This document shows, one piece after another, positions 24,555 through 33,362 of a DNA stretch of 64,000 nucleotides. The number at the start of each line of letters is the position of its first letter. The first letter of the stretch is position 1. Position numbers and translations under genes: made by a program. The stretch is from DASXHY01 sp036272195 (GTDB lineage: Bacteria; Verrucomicrobiota; Verrucomicrobiia; Limisphaerales; DASXHY01). Location of the stretch: NCBI GenBank assembly GCA_036272195.1, contig DATAZE010000010.1, forward strand, positions 48,249-112,248. Direction: 5' to 3'. A model generated the notes under the pieces. The model was not told where the DNA came from, did no database searches, and was given only the letters and a program-made list of their open reading frames with translations.

Positions 24555-25283
24555 TTAGGACAAAAACTCAGCAGCAGCGGGATCAAGAATGACTTCACAG
24601 TCGGGGTGAAGCTGAAGCACGGATGCCGGCACCTCCGGCGTGACCGCGCCATCAAGGGCGGCCTTAATAATACGTGCCTTGCGGGAACCGTTGGCCGCCA
24701 GCACAATCTTGCGGCTTTGCATAATATTTTTAATGCCAAGCGTCAGTCCGCCCAGTTTGGCGCTGTCGGGCGATTGGGTCTCACGTCGGATTCTGGCCTC
24801 CAATTCGCGATCCATCCGGGAATGCCAGCAAGTGCTGTTGAAAGGAGTGCCGGGTTGATTGAAGCCGAGATGCCCGTCCTCGCCGATGCCGAGAAATTGC
24901 AAATCAATCCCGCCACGATCAGCGATTTGTTGCTCGAAACGTTTGGCCTCGAGGCCAAAATCTTCCGAATAGGTCGGCGGCATGATGAAATTTTCGAGCG
25001 GAATTCCCAACGGCTTTACGATTTGTTGGAGGATGATGTCATAGCAGCTACCGGCATATTCCCGCGGGACGTTGGTGACTTCGTCCATGGCAAAAACAGT
25101 GAGCTTGGAAACATCGAAGGGAGATTGACGATGTAGGTCACAGACGGCGGCATGAATGGGCTTGGTCGTGCGACCAGTGGCCAATCCAATCACGGCATCG
25201 CGCTTTTCCTTCATTTGAGCGACCACGCGCACGGCGGCCGCCTCGAAAAACTCGGCTTCACTTTTTGCGATGGTAATCTTCAT
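24555..25283 (-). CDS. nagB: glucosamine-6-phosphate deaminase
   Basis: Converts glucosamine-6-phosphate to fructose-6-phosphate and ammonia. Signature segments are all present: GLATGRTTKPIHA for phosphate binding, VFAMDEVTNV with the catalytic Asp region, FLGIGEDGHLGFNQPG with the catalytic His, and TLGIKNIMQSRKIVLAANG. 242 residues is the short bacterial form without the long allosteric tail. Last gene of a three-gene operon after the kinase (4 bp gap) and transporter. No nagA is in the window. Confidence 0.93.
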   Translation of the reverse strand: MKITIAKSEAEFFEAAAVRVVAQMKEKRDAVIGLATGRTTKPIHAAVCDLHRQSPFDVSKLTVFAMDEVTNVPREYAGSCYDIILQQIVKPLGIPLENFIMPPTYSEDFGLEAKRFEQQIADRGGIDLQFLGIGEDGHLGFNQPGTPFNSTCWHSRMDRELEARIRRETQSPDSAKLGGLTLGIKNIMQSRKIVLAANGSRKARIIKAALDGAVTPEVPASVLQLHPDCEVILDPAAAEFLS

Positions 25284-25287
25284 CTTA

Positions 25288-26277
25288 TCAGGACAGAGTG
25301 CGCAACAGCTTTAACTTTTCCGCCGAGGCATGGCAATTTTTGATGACTGCGGCGGGAATCTTGTGATCGTATTTCGAATCCAAAGCCATCAACATCGCGC
25401 CGACAACAGGTTCGTAAACAGCTTCGATGATGCGGGCATTAGGTGCAACGCGATGGACCTCCGCGCCGATGGTTTCGACCAGTGAAGTGCCTTTGTTTTT
25501 GAATAAACCGCCGGAAAGGACGATATCCATTTCGAGATTTTGCGCTTTGCGCTTTTGGATGGCGGCGATGGGATAGCGGCTGATGGAAACGGCAAACTGA
25601 AAAATAATTTCCTGCGCCACCGCATCAGGTTTTTTTGCCGCTTCGAACAGTAACGGACTCAAAGCCTGGATGGGTTTGCGCAATTGTTTCCGTTGATACG
25701 CCAGCAAAAGTTTGTCGACATTTTCCAACTCAAAAAGTCGCAACGCAATTTCAGTCAACGCAGTTGGCGGAAGCGCCCCGATTTCTGAAAAGAACACGGC
25801 TTGCAGTGCGCGCGCCGCCAATCCTTTGGCACCCTGGTCGAGATCCTCCACGTAATTGTTGAAAACAAATGGCAGTTCGTTATTGAAGCGAGCAGCCGCA
25901 TTAAGTCCTGTTCCGGCGCAAAGAACCGCACACCGCGCAGTGGACGTTCCCCCGCGCATGGCAATCAGGCAATCGTTATAGACGCGGGTATTGTCGGCTG
26001 GAAACAACGAATTAAGCCCTTTTTCCAGCGCGACAATTTCCTCCGGCCAATTGGCCCCAGCCATGCCGGCGGAGATGACGTTGAAATTTTTTGAGGATAA
26101 ACCCGCCTGGGCGAAAGCCGCTTGAGCAGCATCGCGGACGGCAGCCATGGCGGTGGGCATACCGTCAAAAAAATGGCAAGCGCCTGCGCCCATTCCTGCG
26201 CCCAAAATGCGGCCTTCGTCCTCGAAAACAATGGCCGCCGTTTTGGTGCCGCCCTGATCGATAGCCAGACTATACAT
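25288..26277 (-). CDS. BadF/BadG-type kinase, probable N-acetylglucosamine or glucosamine kinase
   Basis: 329 residues of the ASKHA ATPase fold: AIDQGGTKTAAIVFED at the N-terminus, AGMAGANWPEEI, the second phosphate loop CAVLCAGTGLNAAAR, and IVLSGGLFKNKG near the C-terminus. The BadF/BadG/BcrA/BcrD family contains eukaryotic-like GlcNAc kinases, and the genes on both sides are an amino-sugar transporter and nagB. Start at 26277 aligns with the usual N-terminus and overlaps the transporter gene by 8 bp. Substrate by context. Confidence 0.85.
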   Translation of the reverse strand: MYSLAIDQGGTKTAAIVFEDEGRILGAGMGAGACHFFDGMPTAMAAVRDAAQAAFAQAGLSSKNFNVISAGMAGANWPEEIVALEKGLNSLFPADNTRVYNDCLIAMRGGTSTARCAVLCAGTGLNAAARFNNELPFVFNNYVEDLDQGAKGLAARALQAVFFSEIGALPPTALTEIALRLFELENVDKLLLAYQRKQLRKPIQALSPLLFEAAKKPDAVAQEIIFQFAVSISRYPIAAIQKRKAQNLEMDIVLSGGLFKNKGTSLVETIGAEVHRVAPNARIIEAVYEPVVGAMLMALDSKYDHKIPAAVIKNCHASAEKLKLLRTLS

Positions 26278-27562
26278 GGGCTTCTTCACCGACCGGAGTC
26301 TTGGTTTTCTGCGAGGCGCCAATCGTCGAGTTGTTGATCAGCGGACGAGCCCAAAAACCCATGCTGAACAGGAAAGCCAACGTCACGAGATTGACCAGCA
26401 TGCCGTAACGAAGTCCCGTTGGGCCAAAATGATCGGCAATTTTCCCAATGATCGGCGGCACAAATCCGCCGCCCACAATGCCAACACATAAAATTCCCGT
26501 GAGGGTGCCGTGATGCTTTTCGAGAGAATTAAGGGCGAGAGCGAAAACAATGGGGCAACCCACGGAACACCAAAAACCCATCATTGGCAGCGCGAATAAC
26601 GCCACCTTCGGATTCGGTGTGAACAGGGCCAGCACCAGCGTGAAAGCACCGCCAGCCATAAATGCGGAAAGAAGTTTGCGCGAATCAAAAAGTTTAATCA
26701 GCCCCATTCCCACAGCGCAGCCAATTGCCATGGCGCTCCAAAAACCCGACACAGCGAGCTTATTGGCGTGGTCCGGTGCGATGTTGTGACAGTTGACGAG
26801 AAAACCTTTGATCTTGGTGGCAATGCCTTGTTCCGTGCCGACGTAGCAAATGACGCCGACTAAATACAGCCAGACGGTTTTGTTCTTCAGAAGTTGAACA
26901 ATGGTGGCGAAAGAACCGATCTTTTCATTTTCCATCAACTCCACGCGAGGCCATTTAACGAGCGCGATAACCAAAACCAAACAGAGAAGAATGGCCGCGA
27001 TGACCCAGTAAATGGAAACCCAATACAAACCTGCCGGCGCAACTTTGGCCAAAATGTTGATGAGAGCGTCGCGCGAGCCGACCGGACTTTTCAGGCCATT
27101 ATCCAGATAGACGTAGACATAAGGACTGACCGCCGACCCCAGCGCGAAGATCATTTGAGACAGGTTTCCCAAAAACGCCATGTTCTCCCCTCCGCCAGCC
27201 ACGCGCAGCAGTGGAATGGTTACCACCTGAAGAATAGCAAATCCCACCCCCATGAGGAAGTAAGCGGGAATAGCCACGGCAAAACTGGGATGCACCGCGA
27301 TTGCAAAAGCCCCCACGGTGGAAGAAAGGAAAGCGCCAATCAGCATGGTTTTAGCGGAAAATCGCTCGGCCAGCAATCCTGCGGGAAAAGACATGACCGC
27401 GTAGGCGATGAACAGGCCGAACGACAAATAACCCAGTTGAGCCTCCGTCAGATTGAAAGATGCCTGGATGTCCGTTCCGATCGGATCCATGATGTTCGTG
27501 ACAAAGGAAACCGCTACGAAGACGACCATGACCAGCAGGACGATGAAGTAATTATGTTTCAT
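26270..27562 (-). CDS. FucP/NagP-like sugar:H+ symporter, MFS superfamily
   Basis: 430-residue 12-helix inner-membrane transporter. The N-terminal helix pair (FIVLLVMVVFVAVSFVTNIM, then GYLSFGLFIAYAVMSFPAGL) and the segment ERFSAKTMLIGAF resemble the fucose-permease/NagP group, distinct from the XylE-type porter at 14589. First gene of the operon with a BadF-type kinase and nagB, so the cargo is probably GlcNAc or glucosamine. A hairpin motif shared with the GH16 leader lies 72-92 bp upstream of its start. Confidence 0.85.
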   Translation of the reverse strand: MKHNYFIVLLVMVVFVAVSFVTNIMDPIGTDIQASFNLTEAQLGYLSFGLFIAYAVMSFPAGLLAERFSAKTMLIGAFLSSTVGAFAIAVHPSFAVAIPAYFLMGVGFAILQVVTIPLLRVAGGGENMAFLGNLSQMIFALGSAVSPYVYVYLDNGLKSPVGSRDALINILAKVAPAGLYWVSIYWVIAAILLCLVLVIALVKWPRVELMENEKIGSFATIVQLLKNKTVWLYLVGVICYVGTEQGIATKIKGFLVNCHNIAPDHANKLAVSGFWSAMAIGCAVGMGLIKLFDSRKLLSAFMAGGAFTLVLALFTPNPKVALFALPMMGFWCSVGCPIVFALALNSLEKHHGTLTGILCVGIVGGGFVPPIIGKIADHFGPTGLRYGMLVNLVTLAFLFSMGFWARPLINNSTIGASQKTKTPVGEEAHV

Positions 27563-27633
27563 GATGGGGCCAGTCCAGCCACCTGCATTGATGCACCGGC
27601 ATGAATTAAGTTCGCAAGGATTTTCATCATCTT

Positions 27634-27654
27634 CCCCATCCCTCTTATGGGGGG
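27634..27654 (-). promoter_or_regulatory. leader hairpin with CCC-ATAAGA-GGG head upstream of the amino-sugar operon
   Basis: Coding-strand reading CCCCCC-ATAAGA-GGG-AT-GGGG folds into a hairpin with the same head (CCC, loop ATAAGA, GGG, then A) as 1398-1424. The lower stem uses C/G pairs where the GH16 copy uses a mixed stem. It is 72 bp upstream of the transporter start. Could be an RNA leader or a protein site; inferred. Confidence 0.45.
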
Positions 27655-27828
27655 TATAAAATTCGAAACCAGAATCGAACCTTTAACAAATGAAGAATTT
27701 AAAAGCGCGGAACAGCCACTATCTGGAAGCAGAGCTACACTTCATCGACAAGTCATATTCCAAGCAGAAACCAGGAAATCACGATAAACCTTTGCTACGC
27801 CCCATCTTCTAAAGAGATGGCAAATAGG

Positions 27829-27918
27829 TGGCGGAAGGGGTGGGATTTGAACCCACGGTACGGTTACCCGTACGCCTGATTTCGAGTCAGGTGCCTTCAA
27901 CCACTCAGCCACCCTTCC
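27829..27918 (-). tRNA. tRNA-Ser (anticodon CGA)
   Basis: Acceptor GGAAGGG pairs with CCCTTCC, discriminator G, and CCA is encoded. D arm GGCTGAGTGGTTGAAGGC, anticodon stem CCTGA/TCAGG around loop CTCGAAA giving CGA, a long variable arm (CGTACGGGTAACCGTACG) as in serine tRNAs, and T loop GTTCAAATC. It reads UCG codons. 90 nt. Confidence 0.95.
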
Positions 27919-28037
27919 ATCGGCCCAAGTATTTCGCATGCCCGCGCTATAACAGCAAGCGGATTCTAGGACAAATGCGACACGCTTTTAACATCAGAAA
28001 ATAAGAAAACCACCCAAGGAAGCGACCCAAGAAGAAC

Positions 28038-28059
28038 GGGCCGGGGCAAGCCCCGGCCC
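28038..28059. repeat. GC-rich perfect palindrome between tRNA-Ser and the response regulator
   Basis: GGGCCGGGGC-AA-GCCCCGGCCC is a perfect 10-bp stem (11 bp with flanking C/G) without a T-tract. It lies 50 bp beyond the duplicated 3' end of the response regulator, so it may act as its terminator, or be a REP-type element. Confidence 0.5.
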
Positions 28060-28110
28060 GCACACCTCAACCAGACAAACACACACCAGACCTCAACCAA
28101 ACAACCAGAA

Positions 28111-28152
28111 CTACTTCACCATCTTCAAGCTCACAAATTCCGTATTCGACCC
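28111..28152 (-). repeat. in-frame duplicate of the response-regulator 3' end
   Basis: Directly after the stop codon at 28153 the same frame continues GSNTEFVSLKMVK and stops again. This repeats SGTEFVSLKMAS found about 25 codons earlier in the gene. A tandem duplication or rearrangement of the gene end is the simplest reading. Confidence 0.6.
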
Positions 28153-28713
28153 TCACTTTCCGCCGTGCCGCCCATCATTTGCTATTCGTTCTTCGCAGCT
28201 CGCCATCTTCAGGCTGACAAATTCCGTGCCGGACTCGCAATTCGCGAGGGCCGACGCAATCGAACCAAGCAGCATCGCGTTATCGAGCGGCTTCGCCATA
28301 AAGGCCTCAGCGCCGACAGCGGCGGCCTTTGCCTTGTATTCCGGCTTGTCGGTCCCGCTGATGATGATGGTGGGGATCTTCGCCGTGCTCATGCGCTGCA
28401 GCCATTGGGTGATCTGAAAGCCATTCCACGGCACCACTCCGCCGCTGGCGCAATCCGCGGGCAAAGAGACATCCACGAGTAACATGTCCGGTTTTTCATC
28501 GCGCATCTTGCCGATGGCCTCGGCGGCATCCCCGGCGGACAACACGTCATAGCCCCGGGCGTTAAGCGTGAGAGTGAGAGTTTTGACGATGATGGGATCG
28601 TCGTCGACGACTAAAATCCTTTTACGTGCCTCGCCCGCTTCCTGGGACTCCGTCTTGGTGGCCGGCACCGGAACCGGCGCGACCTGGGCAACCTTTTTTC
28701 TTCGGAATAACAT
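28153..28713 (-). CDS. single-domain response regulator (CheY-like receiver)
   Basis: After a Pro/Val/Ala-rich N-terminal tail of about 30 residues the receiver domain shows KRILVVDDDPII (acidic pocket), phospho-acceptor Asp in MLLVDVSLP, Thr/Ser position in TIIISGTDKP and Lys in AFMAKPLDN. No output domain follows; only a 25-residue tail, so it works by protein contact. No histidine kinase is next to it. The ATG at 28713 is preferred to the GTG at 28728. The gene end has a tandem copy just beyond the stop. Confidence 0.88.
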   Translation of the reverse strand: MLFRRKKVAQVAPVPVPATKTESQEAGEARKRILVVDDDPIIVKTLTLTLNARGYDVLSAGDAAEAIGKMRDEKPDMLLVDVSLPADCASGGVVPWNGFQITQWLQRMSTAKIPTIIISGTDKPEYKAKAAAVGAEAFMAKPLDNAMLLGSIASALANCESGTEFVSLKMASCEERIANDGRHGGK

Positions 28714-29047
28714 AGTGACATCATCCACTATTTCTCAAAAGAGGAAAGTCAGGGTGAGGCTGAAAATGCCCCCGGGGCCGACACGGGAAAACGGGAACGA
28801 ATATTTGAATGAATGGATCGTTTGGGTCCCCGGATAAGCGAATTACCCCACGCAACTTACGTCGATTTCCAACGCGCTTCATCACTTCCAAATCGGAATG
28901 TGCTCTGCTGCAATATCTTACCGCCAGACGTTCCGCGGGTTTAACAGCGAAACAATGAGCACCGAAAATTTGTCAGACAAAACCCGAGTCAAAATTTGCC
29001 TTCACGCTGATTTGCTTCAACCCAATATCGAAGCATGTTATTACCGG
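28714..29047. other. intergenic stretch between divergent genes
   Basis: These 334 bases separate the response regulator (leftward) from an exported protein gene (rightward) and must hold both promoters. No confident promoter box, repeat or RNA was seen; an in-frame upstream extension of the right gene from 28898 has no signal-peptide character and was not accepted. Confidence 0.4.
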
Positions 29048-29881
29048 ATGATGAAGTTTCGTTTATCGGCGGTCTATTGCGGTTTGGCGGTGTGGCTTGC
29101 TCTCGCGGGGCCGGCCGCGTCGCGCGCGGACACGGCTTTGACCGCCGACGATGTGGTTCAAAAAGCGGTGGCACGCGGGCAACAAGACCAGCAAGGTTCA
29201 GTGCCCGATTTTACTTACCGCAAACTGACGCTCACCGAAGAACTCGACGGCGCCGGCAAGGTAAAGGAACGTCGCGAAAAAGTTTACCAGATTTCGTATC
29301 GCGACGGTCTTTCGCATGCAACTCTGCTCCAGGTGAACGGCCACCTGCCCTCGGACGCCGATCTCAAGAAGCAATCGGAAAACGAAATGAACATTCGCCA
29401 AATAACCGGTGAAACGAAACCGGCCAAGGGTGACAATCGCGAGAATTTTTTAACGTCCGAACTGGTCGCTCGTTTCAATTTCACACTGCTCGGCCAAACC
29501 AATCTCAACGGTCGCACCACCTACCAGGTTTCATTCCAGCCGAAAACTCCCCTGCCCCCGGCGCGACGCATGATGGACCGTTTGTTGAACCAAATTTCAG
29601 GGACTCTATGGATTGATGCCGAGGAGTTTGAAGTCGCACGCGCGGAAGTCACGCTGCAGTCGGAAGTGAACTTGCTAGGCGGCATCATCGGCTCGCTCAA
29701 GAAGCTTTCCTTTACACTGGAACGGACGCGCGTGGCGGATGGCGTATGGTTCAGCACCTTGTCGAGCGGCGACTTTCAGGGCCGAAAATTGCTCGATCCG
29801 ACCCACATCAAAACCAAATCCCAATCCTTGCACTTTCGGCGCGTCACACTGAATGGCGGGGCCAAACTGACCGAGGGTTGA
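29048..29881 (+). CDS. exported protein resembling outer-membrane lipoprotein-sorting (LolA-like) proteins
   Basis: 277 residues with a signal peptide (MMKFRLSAVYCGLAVWLALA, cleavage near SRADTA). The mature protein begins with helix LTADDVVQKAVARGQQ and continues as a long antiparallel beta sheet with GTLWIDAEEFEVARAEVTLQ and WFSTLSSGDFQGRKLLD. This half-barrel pattern is typical of LolA/LolB-like and MucB-like folds. No Cys lipobox, so it is soluble periplasmic. Stands alone. Function assigned only at fold level. Confidence 0.65.
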   Translation: MMKFRLSAVYCGLAVWLALAGPAASRADTALTADDVVQKAVARGQQDQQGSVPDFTYRKLTLTEELDGAGKVKERREKVYQISYRDGLSHATLLQVNGHLPSDADLKKQSENEMNIRQITGETKPAKGDNRENFLTSELVARFNFTLLGQTNLNGRTTYQVSFQPKTPLPPARRMMDRLLNQISGTLWIDAEEFEVARAEVTLQSEVNLLGGIIGSLKKLSFTLERTRVADGVWFSTLSSGDFQGRKLLDPTHIKTKSQSLHFRRVTLNGGAKLTEG

Positions 29882-29890
29882 GCGCGCCGC

Positions 29891-30799
29891 TCACGCCCTC
29901 CATTTTAATTCCTTCACTTCCCCGTGTGCTTTGTCCGTCGTGTCCAGGCAACGCAACTCAAGCTTCATCCCCTCGCGAGCGAGCATCGCGCGCACCCAAC
30001 CGCTGGGTTTTCCTTCTTTGAAGACGTAGGCAATCGGCGGCAGGTTCACGAGGTAAAGGCCGCTGTCATCCTGCGTCACGCTCCAGGCGTGCGTGTGGCC
30101 GAAGAAATACGCCTTCACTTGTTTTCGCGGGCGAATGACCTCGAATAACGCGTAGAAGTCCTTCAAGCCCGGCACAGTGTCGCTCAAACCGGGATTGTGG
30201 TGCACCATGACCAGCGCAGGCTTGTCGGTGTTTGCATCGAGCGTTTTGGCCAGCCAATCCAGCTGTTCTTTTCCCAACAGTCCCGGGGTCGCAAGCGTTT
30301 GCTCGAGCGAATCCAGCACGAACCAATTCACCTGCGGCGTGGACAGCATCATGGTTTGCTTGTCCGCCAGCGGGCGATGGGCCGCCTTTTCAGTTTTCAA
30401 CGCGTCCCAGAAATGTTCCCGATTGTCGTGATTGCCAAGCGTGAGATGAACCGGCATTTGCGCCGCGCGCAGCGGCTTCAATAAATCCGCCACGGCGGCG
30501 TAGTCGCTTTTTTCTCCGCTATTGTAAGCGCAATCGCCATTGACCAGAACACCAACCGGGCGCGTCGGCAGGGCTGTGACTTCCCGCACCACGCTTTCCA
30601 AATGCCCGGTCATGTTTACATTCAGGTGAACCAACGAACGGTCGGCTGCAATATGCGGATCAGAAAATAGCGCCCAGAAATTCTCATCCAACGGCTTTTC
30701 CTCGGCAAACAAGTTCGGTCCCAGGGCAAGGGCGGCCGTGGCAGCGACGGTTCGGCGCAGAAAACCCCGACGCGAAATAGGCGGCAGATAAATAGGCAT
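29891..30799 (-). CDS. Tat-exported calcineurin-like metallophosphoesterase
   Basis: 302 residues. The N-terminus ISRRGFLRRTVAATAALALG is a twin-arginine signal, so the enzyme is folded before export. Metal-binding motifs occur in the family order: FSDPHIA, VLVNGDCAY, TLGNHDNRE, MVHHNP and FFGHTHAW. It hydrolyses phosphate esters or phosphodiesters in the periplasm; the substrate is not evident. Convergent with the LolA-like gene, 9 bp apart. Confidence 0.9.
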   Translation of the reverse strand: MPIYLPPISRRGFLRRTVAATAALALGPNLFAEEKPLDENFWALFSDPHIAADRSLVHLNVNMTGHLESVVREVTALPTRPVGVLVNGDCAYNSGEKSDYAAVADLLKPLRAAQMPVHLTLGNHDNREHFWDALKTEKAAHRPLADKQTMMLSTPQVNWFVLDSLEQTLATPGLLGKEQLDWLAKTLDANTDKPALVMVHHNPGLSDTVPGLKDFYALFEVIRPRKQVKAYFFGHTHAWSVTQDDSGLYLVNLPPIAYVFKEGKPSGWVRAMLAREGMKLELRCLDTTDKAHGEVKELKWRA

Positions 30800-31002
30800 A
30801 AGGTTCTCTACCCCTGAATTTTCTGCGAAACAAGACGAAAGACCAGCGCTCTCCAGGAGTTGCCGGCCCGGACGCCGGCGCCCTCTGCCGCCAAATTGCC
30901 CACGTACGCCGGCGAAATGTGACGCTTGCGTGCTTCTGAGGGCAACTCTATGCTTGATGAATCAGGAACTAAGGAGAAACTTATCAAGACCTGCGGCTTT
31001 GA

Positions 31003-31539
31003 ATGAATAACATGGAAACCGGAGCCACCGTTGCCCGATTCCCGGGCTGGTTGCGCGTAGCGTTGATTGGGCGGAACCCGAAACGTACGCTTGTCCGCGC
31101 GGCTGTTTTAGCAGCGTTTTGCTTCATTTTTTTCAAACTGTTCTTTTTCAAAGTCATCGTGCTTCCCGTGCGGATCGAGGGAAACAGCATGTCCCCCACC
31201 TACCATGATCGCGGAATCAACTTCGTAAATCGTCTCTCCTACCGCAATTCGGCCCCGCAGCGGGGCGACGTCGTTGGAATCCGCATGGCCGGTCCGAGTG
31301 TGATGTTGATGAAACGCATCGTAGGCCTCCCGGGCGAAACCGTCGCGTTCGAGCACGGCCGCCTGCTGGTAAACGGCGTGGCTATTGTGGAACCGTATCT
31401 GAAATTCCGCGCCCCGGCGCCATTCCTCGAGCCGGTGACGCTGGGTCCGAACCAATATTATGTCATCGGCGATAACCGGATGAATTCCGACCGGGGATGG
31501 ATCGACCGCGACCGCATTATGGGTAAAATCGTTTTATGA
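31003..31539 (+). CDS. lepB: signal peptidase I
   Basis: 178-residue type I leader peptidase. One membrane segment (VRAAVLAAFCFIFFKLFFF), then the catalytic Ser in EGNSMSPTYHD, the general-base Lys in LMKRIVGLPGE and the box YYVIGDNRMNSDRGW. The short form lacks the large inserted domain of E. coli LepB. It removes signal peptides at the outer face of the inner membrane. The next gene overlaps its stop by 4 bp. Confidence 0.92.
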   Translation: MNNMETGATVARFPGWLRVALIGRNPKRTLVRAAVLAAFCFIFFKLFFFKVIVLPVRIEGNSMSPTYHDRGINFVNRLSYRNSAPQRGDVVGIRMAGPSVMLMKRIVGLPGETVAFEHGRLLVNGVAIVEPYLKFRAPAPFLEPVTLGPNQYYVIGDNRMNSDRGWIDRDRIMGKIVL

Positions 31540-32120
31540 AGCGGGCCATTCCCATCATCTTAATTGCCGCAATCATCGGCCTGGCCGTTTGGCTCTGGGG
31601 CGTGCTGTTTCCCAGTCCGGAAAAAGTTGTTCGCTCCCGCCTGAATGGTCTGGCGAAAGCCATTTCATTCAGTTCAAGCGGTGGCGCATTGGGCAAAGCG
31701 TACGACGCCCAAAAGGCCGCGAACTTTTTCACCGAAGACGTGGACGTGGACCTCAACGTAGCAGGCTACGATTCGATTTCATTGCACGGACGGGACGAAG
31801 TGCTCCAGGTCGCGCTGGCAGCGCGCTCGCGATTGAGCTCATTGAAGGTCGAGTTTCCCGACATGAACATCACCTTCGATCCCGGCGGACAAACCGCCAA
31901 AGTGAATCTGACGGCCAAGGCAACGGTGCCCGGCGAACGGGATATTTCGGCGCAGGAGTTCAACTTCATGCTCAAAAAAGTGGACGGCAAATGGCTGATT
32001 TATAAAGTTGAAACGGTGAAGACGCTATCCGAGGAACCGTCAGCGCAGGTGATAATAGTGGCACGGGCATCTCGTCCGTGCGTTCCGACTCATACGGCCG
32101 AAACAACAGTGTCACTATGA
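31536..32120 (+). CDS. membrane-anchored NTF2/SnoaL-like protein with a repeat-derived C-terminus
   Basis: An N-terminal membrane anchor (IPIILIAAIIGLAVWLWGVL) is followed by an NTF2-like fold: helix region with AANFFTEDVDVDLNVAGYDS, LHGRDEVLQVALAARSRL and the sheet FNFMLKKVDGKWLIYKVETV. The last 20 residues (from VARASRPCVPTHTAETTVSL) are encoded by a 64-bp inverted-repeat element (32055-32118) and are not part of the fold, so the original gene ended near residue 173. Co-transcribed with lepB and, by ATGA overlap, with the downstream glycosylase. Function unknown. Confidence 0.75.
   Translation: MKRAIPIILIAAIIGLAVWLWGVLFPSPEKVVRSRLNGLAKAISFSSSGGALGKAYDAQKAANFFTEDVDVDLNVAGYDSISLHGRDEVLQVALAARSRLSSLKVEFPDMNITFDPGGQTAKVNLTAKATVPGERDISAQEFNFMLKKVDGKWLIYKVETVKTLSEEPSAQVIIVARASRPCVPTHTAETTVSL
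32055..32118. repeat. 64-bp inverted-repeat element extending a coding region
   Basis: Outer ends ATAGTGGCAC and GTGTCACTAT match at 9 of 10 positions, and an inner palindrome GCACGG...CCGTGC lies at its left. It supplies the last codons of the upstream gene and ends at the start codon of the next one. Confidence 0.6.
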
Positions 32121-32737
32121 CACCCGAAGCCGTTGAACACCTTTGCCGCGCGGATAAAGCGCTCGCGCGTATCATAAAAAAGGTCGGTCCCTGCAAAATG
32201 AAAGCGCATCGTCAGCGCACGCCGTTCGTTGCGCTGGTAACCGCCGTCACCCATCAGCAACTCAACGGCATCGCGGCGATGACCATTTTGAAACGCGTGC
32301 TCGCGCTTTATCCCGGCAAACGATTTCCCACGCCCGAAGACATTTTAGCCACGCCGGACGACCGGTTGCGCACAGCGGGACTTTCCCGGGCAAAAATCGC
32401 GGCCATCAAAGACATCGCGGCCAAGACCGTCGCGGGCGTCGTGCCCGGTTCGCGGGCCGCGATCAAGAAATTGAGCAACGAGGAGATTCTCGAACGCCTG
32501 ACCAGCGTGCGCGGCGTCGGTCCCTGGACGGTCGAGATGCTGCTGATGTTTACGCTCGGCCGGCTGGACGTGTTGCCCGCCACGGATTATGGCGTGCGCA
32601 AAGGCTTCGCGCTTACGTTTGGCTGGAAGGACCTGCCCACGCCGAAAGAGTTGCTCGAATACGGCGAACGCTGGCGGCCGCATCGGACCACGGCCGCCTG
32701 GTATTTATGGCGCGCGCTGGAATTGCCGACTGCGTGA
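32117..32737 (+). CDS. DNA-3-methyladenine glycosylase II, AlkA-like (HhH-GPD)
   Basis: 206 residues of the helix-hairpin-helix glycosylase superfamily: AVTHQQLNGIAAMTIL, then the hairpin SVRGVGPWTVEMLLMF and the catalytic Asp in LPATDYGVRKG. It lacks the N-terminal AlkA sugar domain, so it is the short Mag1-like form. It removes alkylated purines from DNA. The start at 32117 follows the repeat element and overlaps the previous stop; an earlier start would include repeat sequence. A second, unrelated alkylpurine glycosylase lies 0.8 kb away. Confidence 0.9.
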   Translation: MTPEAVEHLCRADKALARIIKKVGPCKMKAHRQRTPFVALVTAVTHQQLNGIAAMTILKRVLALYPGKRFPTPEDILATPDDRLRTAGLSRAKIAAIKDIAAKTVAGVVPGSRAAIKKLSNEEILERLTSVRGVGPWTVEMLLMFTLGRLDVLPATDYGVRKGFALTFGWKDLPTPKELLEYGERWRPHRTTAAWYLWRALELPTA

Positions 32738-32760
32738 CTCCAGCCGCTCAACGCGAGCAC

Positions 32761-33201
32761 TCACTTCAACCGCACATCCAGCATTAGCGATTCCAAGCCG
32801 GGCTTGAGCAGAACTGAAATCGGGCACTGCTCCTTGGCCTGCGCCGCCACGCGGTTCAACGTGTCCGCATCCAGGCCCGCGGCGCTGACTTCAGTTTCGA
32901 GATGGATTTTTGAAATTTTCCATCCGCCGCTGGCATTGCTCAACGTCAGCGTCGCCTTCGTTTGGATGTCGCGTGGAGTTTTTTTCGCGTCACCCAAAAG
33001 TTTTGCGAGCATCATGCTGAAGCACGACGCGTGAGCGGCGGCAATCAGCTCCTCGGGATTCGTGCCTTTGCCATTTTCAAAACGCGACGGCACCGAATAC
33101 GGAAGATCCTGCAGCGCGCCACTGCCGGTGGAAGTTTTGCCGGAGCCCCGCAACAAATCGCCGTTCCAATGCGCCATGCCTTGCCGTTGAATATCCGCCA
33201 T
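32761..33201 (-). CDS. OsmC/Ohr-family peroxiredoxin-like protein
   Basis: 146 residues; start at 33201 preceded by AGGAAACAACTT with a good ribosome-binding site. Both redox cysteines are present: AAHASCFSMML and KEQCPISVLLKP. The N-terminal GSGKTSTGSGALQDLPYSVP and the segment KGTNPEELIAAAH are those of OsmC proteins, which reduce organic hydroperoxides with a thiol mechanism. Cytoplasmic. Stands alone. Confidence 0.9.
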   Translation of the reverse strand: MADIQRQGMAHWNGDLLRGSGKTSTGSGALQDLPYSVPSRFENGKGTNPEELIAAAHASCFSMMLAKLLGDAKKTPRDIQTKATLTLSNASGGWKISKIHLETEVSAAGLDADTLNRVAAQAKEQCPISVLLKPGLESLMLDVRLK

Positions 33202-33362
33202 AAGTTGTTTCCTTTCCTTTCGTTGGTTAAGAACGAAACCTAGCCACTGAGTGCGGAATGTCAATTACGGCCTCTCCCCCGGTTGCTTTCCGATGGCAAT
33301 TTTTGCAAAGGAAAGGCCAAGAAATGTGTGATAGAACCCAAACTCCCGGGCGTATTGCCGGC

